From Pedobacter steynii (lineage in GTDB: Bacteria > Bacteroidota > Bacteroidia > Sphingobacteriales > Sphingobacteriaceae): a stretch of DNA of 64,000 nucleotides. The notes below the pieces were generated by a model. It was given only the letters and a program-made list of their open reading frames with translations. It ran no database searches and was not told the origin of the DNA. Shown here in pieces: positions 1-9,218 of the stretch. How positions within the stretch are numbered: position 1 is the stretch's first letter; each line of letters begins with the position of its first letter. Both the position numbers and the translations under genes were made by a program. The stretch lies in the NCBI RefSeq assembly GCF_001721645.1, contig NZ_CP017141.1, positions 682,001-746,000 of the forward strand. The letters run 5' to 3'.

Positions 1-3000
1 CCAGAAACTTCTTATCTGTATCGGCGATATCCACATCCATGAACTGATTAGTAATGTGCTGATCTTTAATCAGGTGTTCCATCCGGCGCTGGTCGTCCAG
101 CAGTTTACGAATCCGTGCATGGAGGTAATTGATCTGGAACGGTTTCGGGATATAGGCATCCGCTCCCAGCTCATATCCTTCCGCTTTATGGTCTTCTGAT
201 CCTCTGGCAGATAAAATAACAAAGGGGATTCTGGCCATGGCGGGTGTTTGTTTTACGGTCCGGCATAATTCCAGTCCGTTCATATCAGGCATCATCACAT
301 CGCTGATGATCATACCTGGAATGGTTTTATGCAAGAAGGCCAATGCTTCCAGCCCCGTTCCCGCTTCATAGACCACGTAATGCTCTTTTAAGACATTCCT
401 GATCAGGAAACGAAGTTCAGGTTCATCCTCGACCAATAAGATGCTTAACTTTTCTCCCTGCTGAAGGTCATCAATGAGGCTGCTTTTATTCCCCTCTTCA
501 GCAGAAACCATATCCGGCTGTTCATGTACCTGCAGCAGGGATTCATACAGCGCAGAGGGTGCAGAGGTAATCACCTGGGTTTCTTCCGCAGCCCTGACTT
601 CCGTCAGCGGTATGTTTATCCTGAAATCTATCCAGTCATTTTGTAGGCTCACCTGAATATCAGCGCCCATCAGGCTGATCAGTTCTTTTGTAAAGGCCAG
701 ACCAATTCCCGTACTGAATTTTTCCGTTTGCTGTTCATTGCTGACATAAAACCTGTTAAAGATCTGTTCCAGGTGTTCTGTTTTCAGGCTACAGCCTGAA
801 TTGGACACACTCAGTTCCAACATCCGTTCCTGAGGATGGTACCAGACTTTGAAAGCCACCGTTTCCCCGGTTCCGGAATGTTTAAAAGCATTCGACAACA
901 GGTTGTACAATACCTTTTCAAATTTATCCTTATCTATGGAGCCTGCAATTCCTTCAGGGATAGTCCTAAGGTATTGCTGGTTATTTTTTTCACTCGCCGG
1001 AATAAACAGTTCGGAGAGGCTGTCCAGCATTTTACTGATGTCGACATAATCCTCCTGTTTTTTCAGGTACCCCGCTTCTGCCTTCCTGAATTCCAGCAAT
1101 TGCTGTACTAAATAGGTTAACCTTGCAGTATGCTGATGGACCATAGAAACGAAATAGTTATTTTCTTTCTTTCTGAGGTGTTCTACAGAGCCCATGATCA
1201 TCGTTAATGGCGTCTGAATTTCGTGTGCAATATTGGTAAAGAAATTCAGGCGTTTCTGATGCTCCTCTTCCTCTTTTTGTCGCAACAGATGCTCCATCTG
1301 CAACTGGTACTTCATCTGGAGTTTATTTTTGCGGTATACGTGAAAAGCATAACCAGATGCAATCAGCAGGAGCACATAGGCGAACAATGCATAATAAGTG
1401 AGCCAAAAGTATTGCTCCACATGCAGTCTGAATACGCTGATCCCTTCCGTCCACACGCCCTCTCCATTGCTCCATCTTACTTTTAGGATATAGTTGCCGG
1501 GAGGGACATTGTTATAAATGATATTTCCTATTGAGCCGGCATAATTCCAGTTCTGGTCCAATCCTTCCAGTTTATAGGCAAATTCGTTCTTGGCTTCATT
1601 TAAAAAGCTCATGGATTTCAGACTTACCTGGAAGAAATTATTTTTGCGCGCTAAAGTATATTCCGGAACTATAGATTGAACGGACTTCAGGACCTGCACC
1701 CTGTTTTCATCCAGGTTCTGCCCACCCATCTGTATATTGGAAACCAATACATTAGGCTGTAGCTTATTACCGGTAATGCGCTCCGGAACAAAATAATTAA
1801 ATCCGTAAATCCCTCCAAAATACAACCTGCCATCCGCAGACTTCCATACTGCACCATCGCTAAATTCATTGCTTTGAAGTCCATCGCCAGCTCTGAAATT
1901 AGCGATGGCACCATTTTCAGGATTCAACCTGGCCAGACCTTTATTGGTACTCAGCCAGATACTTCCTGAATTGGCCCCTTCGATGGCATGGATGGTATTG
2001 TTGGGCAGCCCCTCATTCATCGTATATTTTTTGAAGGAAGGCTTATCCTTCAGAGACTCCTGATGGCTGAGCATATTCAGTCCATAACTCGTCCCGATCC
2101 ATAACCTTTTTTTGGCGTCCAGGTAGAGAGAAAGCACATCATTGTTCGAAAGGTTGTCCGGAGCAGAAAAAGCTTTAAAAGTTCTGAATTTCCCTGTTTT
2201 TTTATTCAATACACTCAGGCCTCCATAACGGCAGGCGATCCAAAGCCGGTCGTCCTGATCATGACTCAACGCATAGATGATGTCATTGGCGGGCCCATTC
2301 GTTCCGCCAGACAAGTATTGTTTAAAATAGCTGATACTTAAACTGCCTGCGGCAGTTTTGCCAAGCTTTAAATGAATCAGTCCGCTACCACTTGTTCCCA
2401 GCCATAATGAGCTGTCTTTATCCTGCAGAATAGCATAAACAGAACCAAAAGCAGGTAATTTCTCCACTCCGGCAAGTTCATTCCAGGGGATTGTCCTTTT
2501 TTTATTCAGGTCGTAGATTCCAAGCCCTTTTCCATCTGTCCCGATATAGATGTAGGGGGATACTCCCTTTTTCAGGGCATACACTGAATTGTTTTCCAGG
2601 CCATTGCCGGTATTAAGCCCGGTTTTTAAGGAATTGCCCGGAGACCTGGACCAGAAATCATTTAAGATCACAATTCCTCTTCCTTTAGTACCTACCCATA
2701 AATTTCCATCTACCTCCGCAAAAGCCCGGACCGGTTTATCCAGATCAGCAAAACTGCTTTTATTGACCAGTCCGAAATAGTTAATTTTTGGATAGATCTT
2801 GATCAGGCCATCTCCATCCGTTCCGATCCACAAAACGTTGTCTTTCGCTACTTCAATATTGGTTACCCTGATATTGGCCAGCTGGCGTACCTCTTGCTGC
2901 AGGAAAGAAGAAGGCTTAAACTCCTGATCGAACACCGCTATTCCCTGTCCGTCCCGGACCAGGATATAATACGACTGGTAATAGCTGATGGATTTAACGC

Positions 3001-3778
3001 TACCTCCAATATTGCTTATTTTTTGGGGAATAAACTGTGAATCAACAGCCCATAAATCTTTCTGGTTATCTGTAAAAAAAATCCGGTTATTGGCCAGGAA
3101 GAAATTATTGATCTGTTTTTGAGGCTTTAAAATTCTGACCTGGCTTAAGCCTGACCGGCCTACTTTACCGTTCAGCAAGGTCCCATCATTTTGGAGAAAC
3201 CACATCAAACCATTCCCGGCACATTCCATTTTCAGGATTTTCTTAATTCCTGCAGGAAAAGGAATCGGCTTAAACTGATTAAGCTTTGAATCAAACCATT
3301 TTAAACCATAGGTTTTGCTATAGCAGAAAACGGTACCATCAGTTCCTATTGCCAGTTCATATTCTTTTTCAGTTACACTTCTTTTTGTAGCCTGATTATA
3401 AAAATAATGATAAAACTTTCCCTGAGGTTTTTCAAACCTGGTGATTCCGCCAATCGTACTGATCCAGATATTGGCCTTCCCATCTTCCCTGATATCCTGA
3501 ATGACATTGTTTCCTATGCTTCCACTTTTGTTTTCACTGTTGTAATTAAAAACCTTGAAATCGGTACCGTCATATCTGTTTAATCCATCCCATGTACCCA
3601 CCCATAGCAATTGATCTTTATCCTGAAAAACAACATTAACCGCGCTGTTTGACAAGCCATTCCGGTTATCAAACTGCTGAAAATAAAACTGACCAGGATC
3701 CTGATTTATGGCTGCAGCAGCAAATCTGGCCACAGCAATCAGCACCACCGTGAAATAAAATTTAAAGAAACCCCTCAT
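1..3778 (-). CDS. Hybrid two-component system sensor/regulator (HTCS), 3' end cut by window edge
   Basis: The frame is open from an ATG at 3778 to the left edge, about 1259 residues. An N-terminal signal peptide is followed by two-component-regulator beta-propeller repeats (recurring LWVGT, IWIST and LWIGT blades), a Y_Y_Y domain, and a transmembrane segment near residue 800. Then come a histidine-kinase core (H-box with phospho-acceptor His852 in AHEIQTP, and an N-box) and a receiver domain with phospho-acceptor Asp1160 in SDVMMP. The AraC-type DNA-binding domain expected after the receiver would lie left of base 1, so completeness cannot be judged. HTCS proteins sense periplasmic oligosaccharides and activate an adjacent glycan locus. 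No SusCD or glycosidase genes flank it on the right, so its target locus is probably to the left. Family assignment is firm; ligand unknown. Confidence 0.95.
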   Translation of the reverse strand, partial: MRGFFKFYFTVVLIAVARFAAAAINQDPGQFYFQQFDNRNGLSNSAVNVVFQDKDQLLWVGTWDGLNRYDGTDFKVFNYNSENKSGSIGNNVIQDIREDGKANIWISTIGGITRFEKPQGKFYHYFYNQATKRSVTEKEYELAIGTDGTVFCYSKTYGLKWFDSKLNQFKPIPFPAGIKKILKMECAGNGLMWFLQNDGTLLNGKVGRSGLSQVRILKPQKQINNFFLANNRIFFTDNQKDLWAVDSQFIPQKISNIGGSVKSISYYQSYYILVRDGQGIAVFDQEFKPSSFLQQEVRQLANIRVTNIEVAKDNVLWIGTDGDGLIKIYPKINYFGLVNKSSFADLDKPVRAFAEVDGNLWVGTKGRGIVILNDFWSRSPGNSLKTGLNTGNGLENNSVYALKKGVSPYIYIGTDGKGLGIYDLNKKRTIPWNELAGVEKLPAFGSVYAILQDKDSSLWLGTSGSGLIHLKLGKTAAGSLSISYFKQYLSGGTNGPANDIIYALSHDQDDRLWIACRYGGLSVLNKKTGKFRTFKAFSAPDNLSNNDVLSLYLDAKKRLWIGTSYGLNMLSHQESLKDKPSFKKYTMNEGLPNNTIHAIEGANSGSIWLSTNKGLARLNPENGAIANFRAGDGLQSNEFSDGAVWKSADGRLYFGGIYGFNYFVPERITGNKLQPNVLVSNIQMGGQNLDENRVQVLKSVQSIVPEYTLARKNNFFQVSLKSMSFLNEAKNEFAYKLEGLDQNWNYAGSIGNIIYNNVPPGNYILKVRWSNGEGVWTEGISVFRLHVEQYFWLTYYALFAYVLLLIASGYAFHVYRKNKLQMKYQLQMEHLLRQKEEEEHQKRLNFFTNIAHEIQTPLTMIMGSVEHLRKKENNYFVSMVHQHTARLTYLVQQLLEFRKAEAGYLKKQEDYVDISKMLDSLSELFIPASEKNNQQYLRTIPEGIAGSIDKDKFEKVLYNLLSNAFKHSGTGETVAFKVWYHPQERMLELSVSNSGCSLKTEHLEQIFNRFYVSNEQQTEKFSTGIGLAFTKELISLMGADIQVSLQNDWIDFRINIPLTEVRAAEETQVITSAPSALYESLLQVHEQPDMVSAEEGNKSSLIDDLQQGEKLSILLVEDEPELRFLIRNVLKEHYVVYEAGTGLEALAFLHKTIPGMIISDVMMPDMNGLELCRTVKQTPAMARIPFVILSARGSEDHKAEGYELGADAYIPKPFQINYLHARIRKLLDDQRRMEHLIKDQHITNQFMDVDIADTDKKFL

Positions 3779-3908
3779 TGATAAAATATATCCCAATCCA
3801 ATATACAATAAATCACAAGGATTCAAGCAGAGGCAGATTGGACTTAAAGGAACAATTCTGATACAAACTACACCCGGATATTATGATATAAAGATATCAT
3901 GACATATA

Positions 3909-3952
3909 ATCATGAAAAAGCCCTGGATATAAATCCAGGGCTTTTTCATGAT
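3909..3952. terminator. Perfect 20-bp hairpin, bidirectional terminator
   Basis: A 20-base arm (3909-3928) and its exact reverse complement (3933-3952) are separated by the loop ATAA. The stem has A-rich and T-rich flanks on its two sides and a CCCTGG core. It lies 23 bases after the stop of the thioredoxin-like gene and upstream of the HTCS gene, so it should stop transcription of the former before the HTCS promoter. Confidence 0.85.
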
Positions 3953-3975
3953 CATATTGGTATGTTCTTATTCTT

Positions 3976-5202
3976 TTACCAGGTTTTCTCTCCCTTTTGC
4001 ATTTTATCAAGAGTAGTCTGATAGTTTGCTTTTTCCGTTGCAGGAACCAGTTCAATCGCCTTCTTCTGCATAGCAATCGCTTCCTCTTTCTTTCCCATTT
4101 TATAAAGCAGGTTAGCATAGGTATCCAGGAAAGCAGGTTCTTTACTCTGGGTATCCTCGACACTGCGTTTACTCCAGGCCATGGCAGAGGCCACACACTC
4201 CGCATCTTCGCAATTTTCAAATACCGTCCAGGCAAAGCTATTTAACATCGAACCTTCTACTTCAGTTCCGTATTTTTTCATATAAGCCAATACAGACGAT
4301 TGAAATTTGGGCCAGTTCTTCGTGTTTTGATAAAACTGAACCTGCAAAAGTTCTGTTGATTTGCTCAGGTCTACAGTAGGATATTTTGATTTTGCCAGCG
4401 CAATCAGTGAATCCAGATTAGCAGAAGGCTTTCTCAAATGAGGATAAATTTCCTCCTGAAGGATCACCCCACTCAAGATTTTATTAGACTTTCCTTTACC
4501 TAATACGGCATCTACTTTCCCTGGCTCTTTCAGCATCAGCTGAAATCCTTTACTCTTGCTGTTTTGGGTAAACTTCCCTAAAAACTCCAGGTTATCTTTA
4601 GTGTATAAATCTGTTTGTGTTGCCAGATAAGCAGCAGACAACTTCGCTGCATTTCCCTGATCATAAGCTTCTTCAGCAATAAAAGCCAATTGTTTTAAGG
4701 TTTGCGGGCTGGCATTACCTGCTTCATATTTTTTTAGCAGGGTATAGTACTGTGTTTCCGGGTTCAATGCCTTTTCTGCTTTGGCAATAAAAGCATCAGC
4801 CTCTCCACCACCAACAATCCGGTGCACCAATTCACCATTTGGTGAAAAGATCAGAAATGTAGGATAAGCCTGAATTTTATAGGCTGCATTAATCGCATCT
4901 GCATCCGCATACCAGCTTTTTATTTCTTCACTGTCTTCTTTGGTCTTATCGAACTGAACTTTTACATTGACAAAATTTTTATTGAAAAAGGCGCCTACTT
5001 TCTCCTGTGGGAAAATGGTACTGGCCATGTATTTACAAGGTCCGCACCAGGTGGTAAAGCAATCCACAAAAAGATATTTGTTTTCCTTCTTTGCTTTTTC
5101 CTGAACCTGTTTCCAATTGAGTCCATGTTCAAAATGTGTTCCTTTATCCTGTGCAATTCCCAGAAAAGGGATCAGGAGAAATAATAAAATTAACTTCTTC
5201 AT
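3976..5202 (-). CDS. Secreted thioredoxin-family protein with C-terminal helical region
   Basis: The 408-residue protein begins with a signal peptide (cleavage near GIAQ, residue 18). A thioredoxin fold follows with a WCGPC active site (Cys53, Cys56) and the cis-Pro region AYPTFLIF near residue 115. This predicts a periplasmic thiol-disulfide oxidoreductase. The remaining ~270 residues are helical and end in a TPR-like stretch (a TYANLLYKMGKKEEAI segment), which may bind a partner. It is transcribed alone, with a strong terminator behind it and a 208-base AT-rich gap upstream. The substrate is unknown; cytochrome maturation or general envelope redox are both possible. Confidence 0.88.
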   Translation of the reverse strand: MKKLILLFLLIPFLGIAQDKGTHFEHGLNWKQVQEKAKKENKYLFVDCFTTWCGPCKYMASTIFPQEKVGAFFNKNFVNVKVQFDKTKEDSEEIKSWYADADAINAAYKIQAYPTFLIFSPNGELVHRIVGGGEADAFIAKAEKALNPETQYYTLLKKYEAGNASPQTLKQLAFIAEEAYDQGNAAKLSAAYLATQTDLYTKDNLEFLGKFTQNSKSKGFQLMLKEPGKVDAVLGKGKSNKILSGVILQEEIYPHLRKPSANLDSLIALAKSKYPTVDLSKSTELLQVQFYQNTKNWPKFQSSVLAYMKKYGTEVEGSMLNSFAWTVFENCEDAECVASAMAWSKRSVEDTQSKEPAFLDTYANLLYKMGKKEEAIAMQKKAIELVPATEKANYQTTLDKMQKGEKTW

Positions 5203-5410
5203 TTGATTGTTTTTTTATGATTATGCCAGATTATGTTTTTTATCACCTACAAGATAATAACTCTCTATCACATAACGACATCGATCAATATCATTTAACA
5301 TAAATTAACATTAAGAACACATAATTAACAATTATTAAAATAAAAACATCCTGTTTCGTGGAATTTCAAAATATATTACTCAAGATTGCCTATACAAAAC
5401 AGCAAAGTAA

Positions 5411-6490
5411 ATGAAGCACCCTGCCGGACCGACAAAAGACAAATCCTTAAAAAACAATGACTTTCCTCTTTTTGAAAGTATAAAAACAATCCTATGTGAA
5501 ACTCAGGCCCATGTTGTCCGGAGCATTAATTCGGCTATGATCCTGGCTTATTTCCAAATAGGCAAAATGATCGTCGAGGATGAACAATTGGGAATACAAC
5601 GTGCAGCATATGCAAAAGAAACCATTCCCCGTCTAAGTAAGGAATTAACAAAGGAGTTTGGAAAAGGTTATTCAGCTGATAACCTTGAACGGTTCCGGAA
5701 ATTTTACTTGATTTATCAACACAGGATTTCCGCATCAGTGATGCGGAAATCTTCAAATTGCCAGAAATCTATATCAGTGATTCAGGACAAAGGGGAATTC
5801 CCATTCCGTTTAAGCTGGACTCATTACATTCAATTACTAAAAATGAAAGATGATAATGAACGCAGTTTTTATGAAATTGAAGCTTCAGCAAACAACTGGT
5901 CAGTAAGAGAGTTACAACGACAGTATAATGCCGCATTGTTCGAACGCCTGAGCTTAAGCAAAGACAAAGAAAGTGTACATAAGCTCGCTAAAAAAGGTCA
6001 GATAATTGATCAGCCGGCTGATGCGCTAAAAAGTCATTACGTACTGGAATTTCTCGGGTTAAAAGAAGATGCCAAATATTCGGAAAACGATCTGGAAACC
6101 GCGATTATCGATAAACTGGAACATTTCATGTCGGAATTAGGAAAAGGTTTTCTATTTGAAGGCAGACAGCGCAGATTTACATTTGAAGGAGACAGTTTCT
6201 TTGTTGACCTGGTTTTCTACAACAGACTGTTAAAATGTTTCGTTCTTTTCGATCTGAAAATAGGCAAGCTCACACATCAGGATATCGGCCAAATGCAGAT
6301 GTATGTAAATTACTATGATAGAAAAATAAAGACCGCTCAGGAGAATCCGACTATAGGGATCATTTTATGTAAAGAAGAGAACAGAACAATTGTAGAGTTT
6401 ACCCTGCCCGAAGATAATAAACAGATCTTTGCAAAAGAGTATAAAGCGGTGTTACCAAGTAAGGAAGAGCTGCATAAACAATTAGAATAA
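5411..6490 (+). CDS. YhcG-type PDDEXK nuclease domain protein (DUF1016 family)
   Basis: The 359-residue protein has the two-part YhcG layout. The N-terminal DUF1016 region covers roughly residues 20-180 (AYFQIGKMIVE, FGKGYSADNLERFRKFY, LSWTHYIQLLKM). The C-terminal PDDEXK nuclease-like domain has Asp266 in FVDLVFYNRLL and Asp281-x-Lys283 in FDLKIGKL, followed by the family hallmark GQMQMYVNYYDR. Members are predicted DNA endonucleases and are often found in accessory DNA next to restriction-modification genes; here the gene stands alone. Its stop is only two bases from the stop of the convergent phosphodiesterase gene, with no terminator between them. The middle region around residues 105-125 is less like the family and contains a perfect DNA hairpin. 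Confidence 0.85.
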   Translation: MKHPAGPTKDKSLKNNDFPLFESIKTILCETQAHVVRSINSAMILAYFQIGKMIVEDEQLGIQRAAYAKETIPRLSKELTKEFGKGYSADNLERFRKFYLIYQHRISASVMRKSSNCQKSISVIQDKGEFPFRLSWTHYIQLLKMKDDNERSFYEIEASANNWSVRELQRQYNAALFERLSLSKDKESVHKLAKKGQIIDQPADALKSHYVLEFLGLKEDAKYSENDLETAIIDKLEHFMSELGKGFLFEGRQRRFTFEGDSFFVDLVFYNRLLKCFVLFDLKIGKLTHQDIGQMQMYVNYYDRKIKTAQENPTIGIILCKEENRTIVEFTLPEDNKQIFAKEYKAVLPSKEELHKQLE

Positions 6491-6492
6491 GT

Positions 6493-8112
6493 TTAACGTG
6501 TCTTTAATTGAAACACCGTCATTAATGCAGCATGATCAGAAGGAAACATCACCGGATGATAGTCAATCACTCTTGATTCAATAGGGTTAAGTTCTTTCCC
6601 CTTATAGTAAATAAAATCAATTCTGTCCCGTAAGCCATATAAATTTGTTGTTGGTGCAGCCCTTAGGCCCCAGGTTAGTCCGGGATCAGATAAAGGGTTG
6701 ACATGTAGTTTCCGGTAACTGTCCGTAAACCCTGCCTCTAGCATTTCGAGGCTTTCCGGCCATTCCACTGCCAGTCCATAATGAATGGCTTTAGTTTCTT
6801 CAATCCAGTCCAGATGAGATCCCATATTGAAATCACCAGCCATAACCACTGGCAAATGATCTGTATTTTTAAGATAGGGACTAATCTTTTTTAGAATTTC
6901 CTTAATTTCGGCATGTCGCGTTGGTGCTTCCTCCCTGATCAACTCAGGAGCACTTTTATGCTGTTGTCTGATGCTTGCATCAACGTCAGGTAAATAATTC
7001 AGCCAGGTATTAAAATAAATCAGCTTTTTATCCGGACTCAGTTTTAATTTCAATCCGCCAAAATTAGAGGGCTGGAATTCTCTGATGGTTTCCAGAATGG
7101 GATAACGGCTCATGACAGAGAGGTTAGCACTAATCAGGTAAAAATAATAGCCTAATGAATCTGCAATAATTGCTCCTGAACCATAGGTTTCCACAAGCCC
7201 TACGATGTCGGCATTGGTTGATTTGATGGTTTCGATCACACGTTCCAAACCTACGGTCTGTCCGTACCGATGTCCACCATGCCAGATATTCCAGGTTAAA
7301 ACCTTTAAATGTGCCGGATCGTATGTTTCTTCTGTTTTCACCTGATCAGGAAAAAACTGTACATACTGCTTTTGAACTTCGGAGGCAGAAATGGCAAGAT
7401 TCCAGACCTTTACTTCATCCACAAAACCATTGAAAGCATTCCATTGTGCATTAGACCCGTACTCCCATTTTTCATCAGATCCGCCGATAACAGTGGAAAG
7501 CTTATTTTCAAAACCACCAAGCCCTGGTGTATTGTAAATTGCGGTATTTTTCCCATCCAGATAGATCCATACTTCCTGTCGGTCTCTTTGCACGGTAAAG
7601 ACAATCTGATGCCAGTTGCCATCATTGATCCGCTGCCTTTGGGCCGTTGGCTTATACTCATAACGCTGTTTTCCATCATTTAAAACCAGGGCCCATGCTC
7701 CATTTTCCTGTGTATAAATCTGCCATCCAATGGTAGAAAGGTCCTCAGCAATTTTATTTCCCATAACCGGACTCCCCATACTTGCATTCGCGATGGTTTT
7801 CACCCAGATCTGGACAGAAAAGGATGTCTTTTCAGTGAGTTCAGGCAAGGTCCCTTTATTCAGTTTAACAGGTCTTCTCAAAATTGCCTGAGCGGAAAGA
7901 TCCAATGCTTTTCCGCTCAGGCCTTTGGCATATTGTGATTGCTGCAGATCAACCGCATAATAGGCACTGTCTATAGGGGTAATACGTTCCTTAAAACCGA
8001 AATCATCAAAATTCAACTGATACACCGGTTGTTGTGCATTTACATTATTCTGTCCAAGCATTATTAGGATCAGAATTAGCCCCATCTTTAATTTCATCAT
8101 GCAATTCATCAT
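6493..8112 (-). CDS. Secreted LamG + endonuclease/exonuclease/phosphatase-fold phosphodiesterase
   Basis: The 539-residue protein has a signal peptide (cleavage near VNAQ), although several Met codons in the first ten residues make the exact start uncertain. A LamG/concanavalin-like beta-sandwich spans about residues 35-255 (GNWHQIVFTVQRDRQEVWIYLDGK). An EEP-superfamily domain spans about 265-537 (LTWNIWHGG, a VGLVETYG metal Glu, AGDFNMGS, and the catalytic SDHAAL His). EEP enzymes hydrolyse phosphodiesters; the superfamily includes nucleases, inositol phosphatases and neutral sphingomyelinases. It is the last gene of the phosphonate array, 17 bases after the other phosphodiesterase. I infer that it releases a phospho- or phosphono-headgroup outside the inner membrane; substrate not shown by sequence. 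Confidence 0.85.
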   Translation of the reverse strand: MMNCMMKLKMGLILILIMLGQNNVNAQQPVYQLNFDDFGFKERITPIDSAYYAVDLQQSQYAKGLSGKALDLSAQAILRRPVKLNKGTLPELTEKTSFSVQIWVKTIANASMGSPVMGNKIAEDLSTIGWQIYTQENGAWALVLNDGKQRYEYKPTAQRQRINDGNWHQIVFTVQRDRQEVWIYLDGKNTAIYNTPGLGGFENKLSTVIGGSDEKWEYGSNAQWNAFNGFVDEVKVWNLAISASEVQKQYVQFFPDQVKTEETYDPAHLKVLTWNIWHGGHRYGQTVGLERVIETIKSTNADIVGLVETYGSGAIIADSLGYYFYLISANLSVMSRYPILETIREFQPSNFGGLKLKLSPDKKLIYFNTWLNYLPDVDASIRQQHKSAPELIREEAPTRHAEIKEILKKISPYLKNTDHLPVVMAGDFNMGSHLDWIEETKAIHYGLAVEWPESLEMLEAGFTDSYRKLHVNPLSDPGLTWGLRAAPTTNLYGLRDRIDFIYYKGKELNPIESRVIDYHPVMFPSDHAALMTVFQLKTR

Positions 8113-8129
8113 TTCAGTACCCGCTTTTA

Positions 8130-9215
8130 TTATTTCAGGATGCTTTCAATTGCTGCCCCAATCGGATGAACAGAGCTGAATTCAAATCCCAATAACTTCA
8201 CCATTGTTTTTGCCAGTTGATCCTGATAAATTTGTCCTTCAATTTTCAGTTCCCCCAAAGGCTTAATCCCAGGTCCCATTGCAATTAACCAGGTATCATT
8301 GGCATGAGGAATCCGGGCTCCATGGCTCGTCCACTGATTACCTTCACCCCTGCCATGATCTGGCATAATCATTAAGGTTGTTTTGCCCTTGTAAAAGGGA
8401 TCGCTCTGCAGGTAATTCCATAAGTTACCAATCATGGCATCAACATTTCTGGTGGCATCAAGGTAAAAATCATATTTATCTTCATGCCCATACTCATCGG
8501 TATCAGCAAGATCGAGATAAAGTACTTTAGGATGTCTGGCCCTGAGGTAAGATTTTGCCAGTGCATAAGTTGTCGCATCCAGGCGCTCTTCATTGCCCCA
8601 AATTTTGGGTTCGTAATGCTGAATTTCATTTGCCAAAGCTTCTCCCTCACTAAGGTTTCTCCCAATGATATTTTCTCCCGGAATATTCACCAGTAAGCCA
8701 TTACGTTTTCTATTGATGATCCTTCCAACTGCTGCCCAGGAAGCAAAACTCACCACCTTTCCTTTATATCCTTTCTGCTGATCCAGAAATTCCAGGATGT
8801 TTTTGTTTTCATTATCGGGATGCCCGTTCGACTTTACTTTAGGATCTGCATAGCCGGTCAGGTTTTCACTACGGCCCGGATAGGAAATCCAGTAAGGGTT
8901 TTTAACATTTACCTTATTCCCCAAATCCCGGTTTCCATAAATCTGTCCGTGCTTTACAATTGTAGTCCAAAGGAATGGCATCAAGCTGAGCCTTCTTTGC
9001 TGTAGATCCTCAGACCAATATTTTTTAAATCGTTCGGTAGAATCCTGGGAGTTGAATTTTTTATCGAGCAGTAATTCTCTCTCCGCTCCTTTAAACACTT
9101 CGCCCCATCTCAATCCATCTACGGAGATGATGATCAGGTTTCCATCAGAAATTTTAGTTTGTGCAAAAGCTCCCTGTGCGAATATCAATAACAGGAAGAA
9201 TAGTTTATTTTTCAT
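8130..9215 (-). CDS. Secreted alkaline-phosphatase-superfamily phosphodiesterase (NPP-like)
   Basis: The 361-residue protein has a clear signal peptide (cleavage after FAQG..AFA, residue 18). Metal and catalytic positions of the alkaline phosphatase superfamily are visible: Asp33 in SVDGLRW, a nucleophile candidate Ser in WISYPGRSEN, the ADTDEYGH metal Asp/His pair, MPDHGRG, and the late His in WTSHG. This matches type I phosphodiesterase/nucleotide pyrophosphatase relatives, which cleave phosphodiesters or phosphomonoesters in the periplasm. It starts 3 bases after the DUF5690 transporter stop, so it belongs to the phosphonate array. Inference: it frees 2-aminoethylphosphonate or a derivative from a lipid or glycan ester. 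Confidence 0.85.
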   Translation of the reverse strand: MKNKLFFLLLIFAQGAFAQTKISDGNLIIISVDGLRWGEVFKGAERELLLDKKFNSQDSTERFKKYWSEDLQQRRLSLMPFLWTTIVKHGQIYGNRDLGNKVNVKNPYWISYPGRSENLTGYADPKVKSNGHPDNENKNILEFLDQQKGYKGKVVSFASWAAVGRIINRKRNGLLVNIPGENIIGRNLSEGEALANEIQHYEPKIWGNEERLDATTYALAKSYLRARHPKVLYLDLADTDEYGHEDKYDFYLDATRNVDAMIGNLWNYLQSDPFYKGKTTLMIMPDHGRGEGNQWTSHGARIPHANDTWLIAMGPGIKPLGELKIEGQIYQDQLAKTMVKLLGFEFSSVHPIGAAIESILK

Positions 9216-9218
9216 ATC

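Noticed and set aside
5725..5751. Inverted repeat considered as a mobile-element end or terminator
   Set aside because: It lies inside an intact nuclease frame with no partner repeat and no target duplication.
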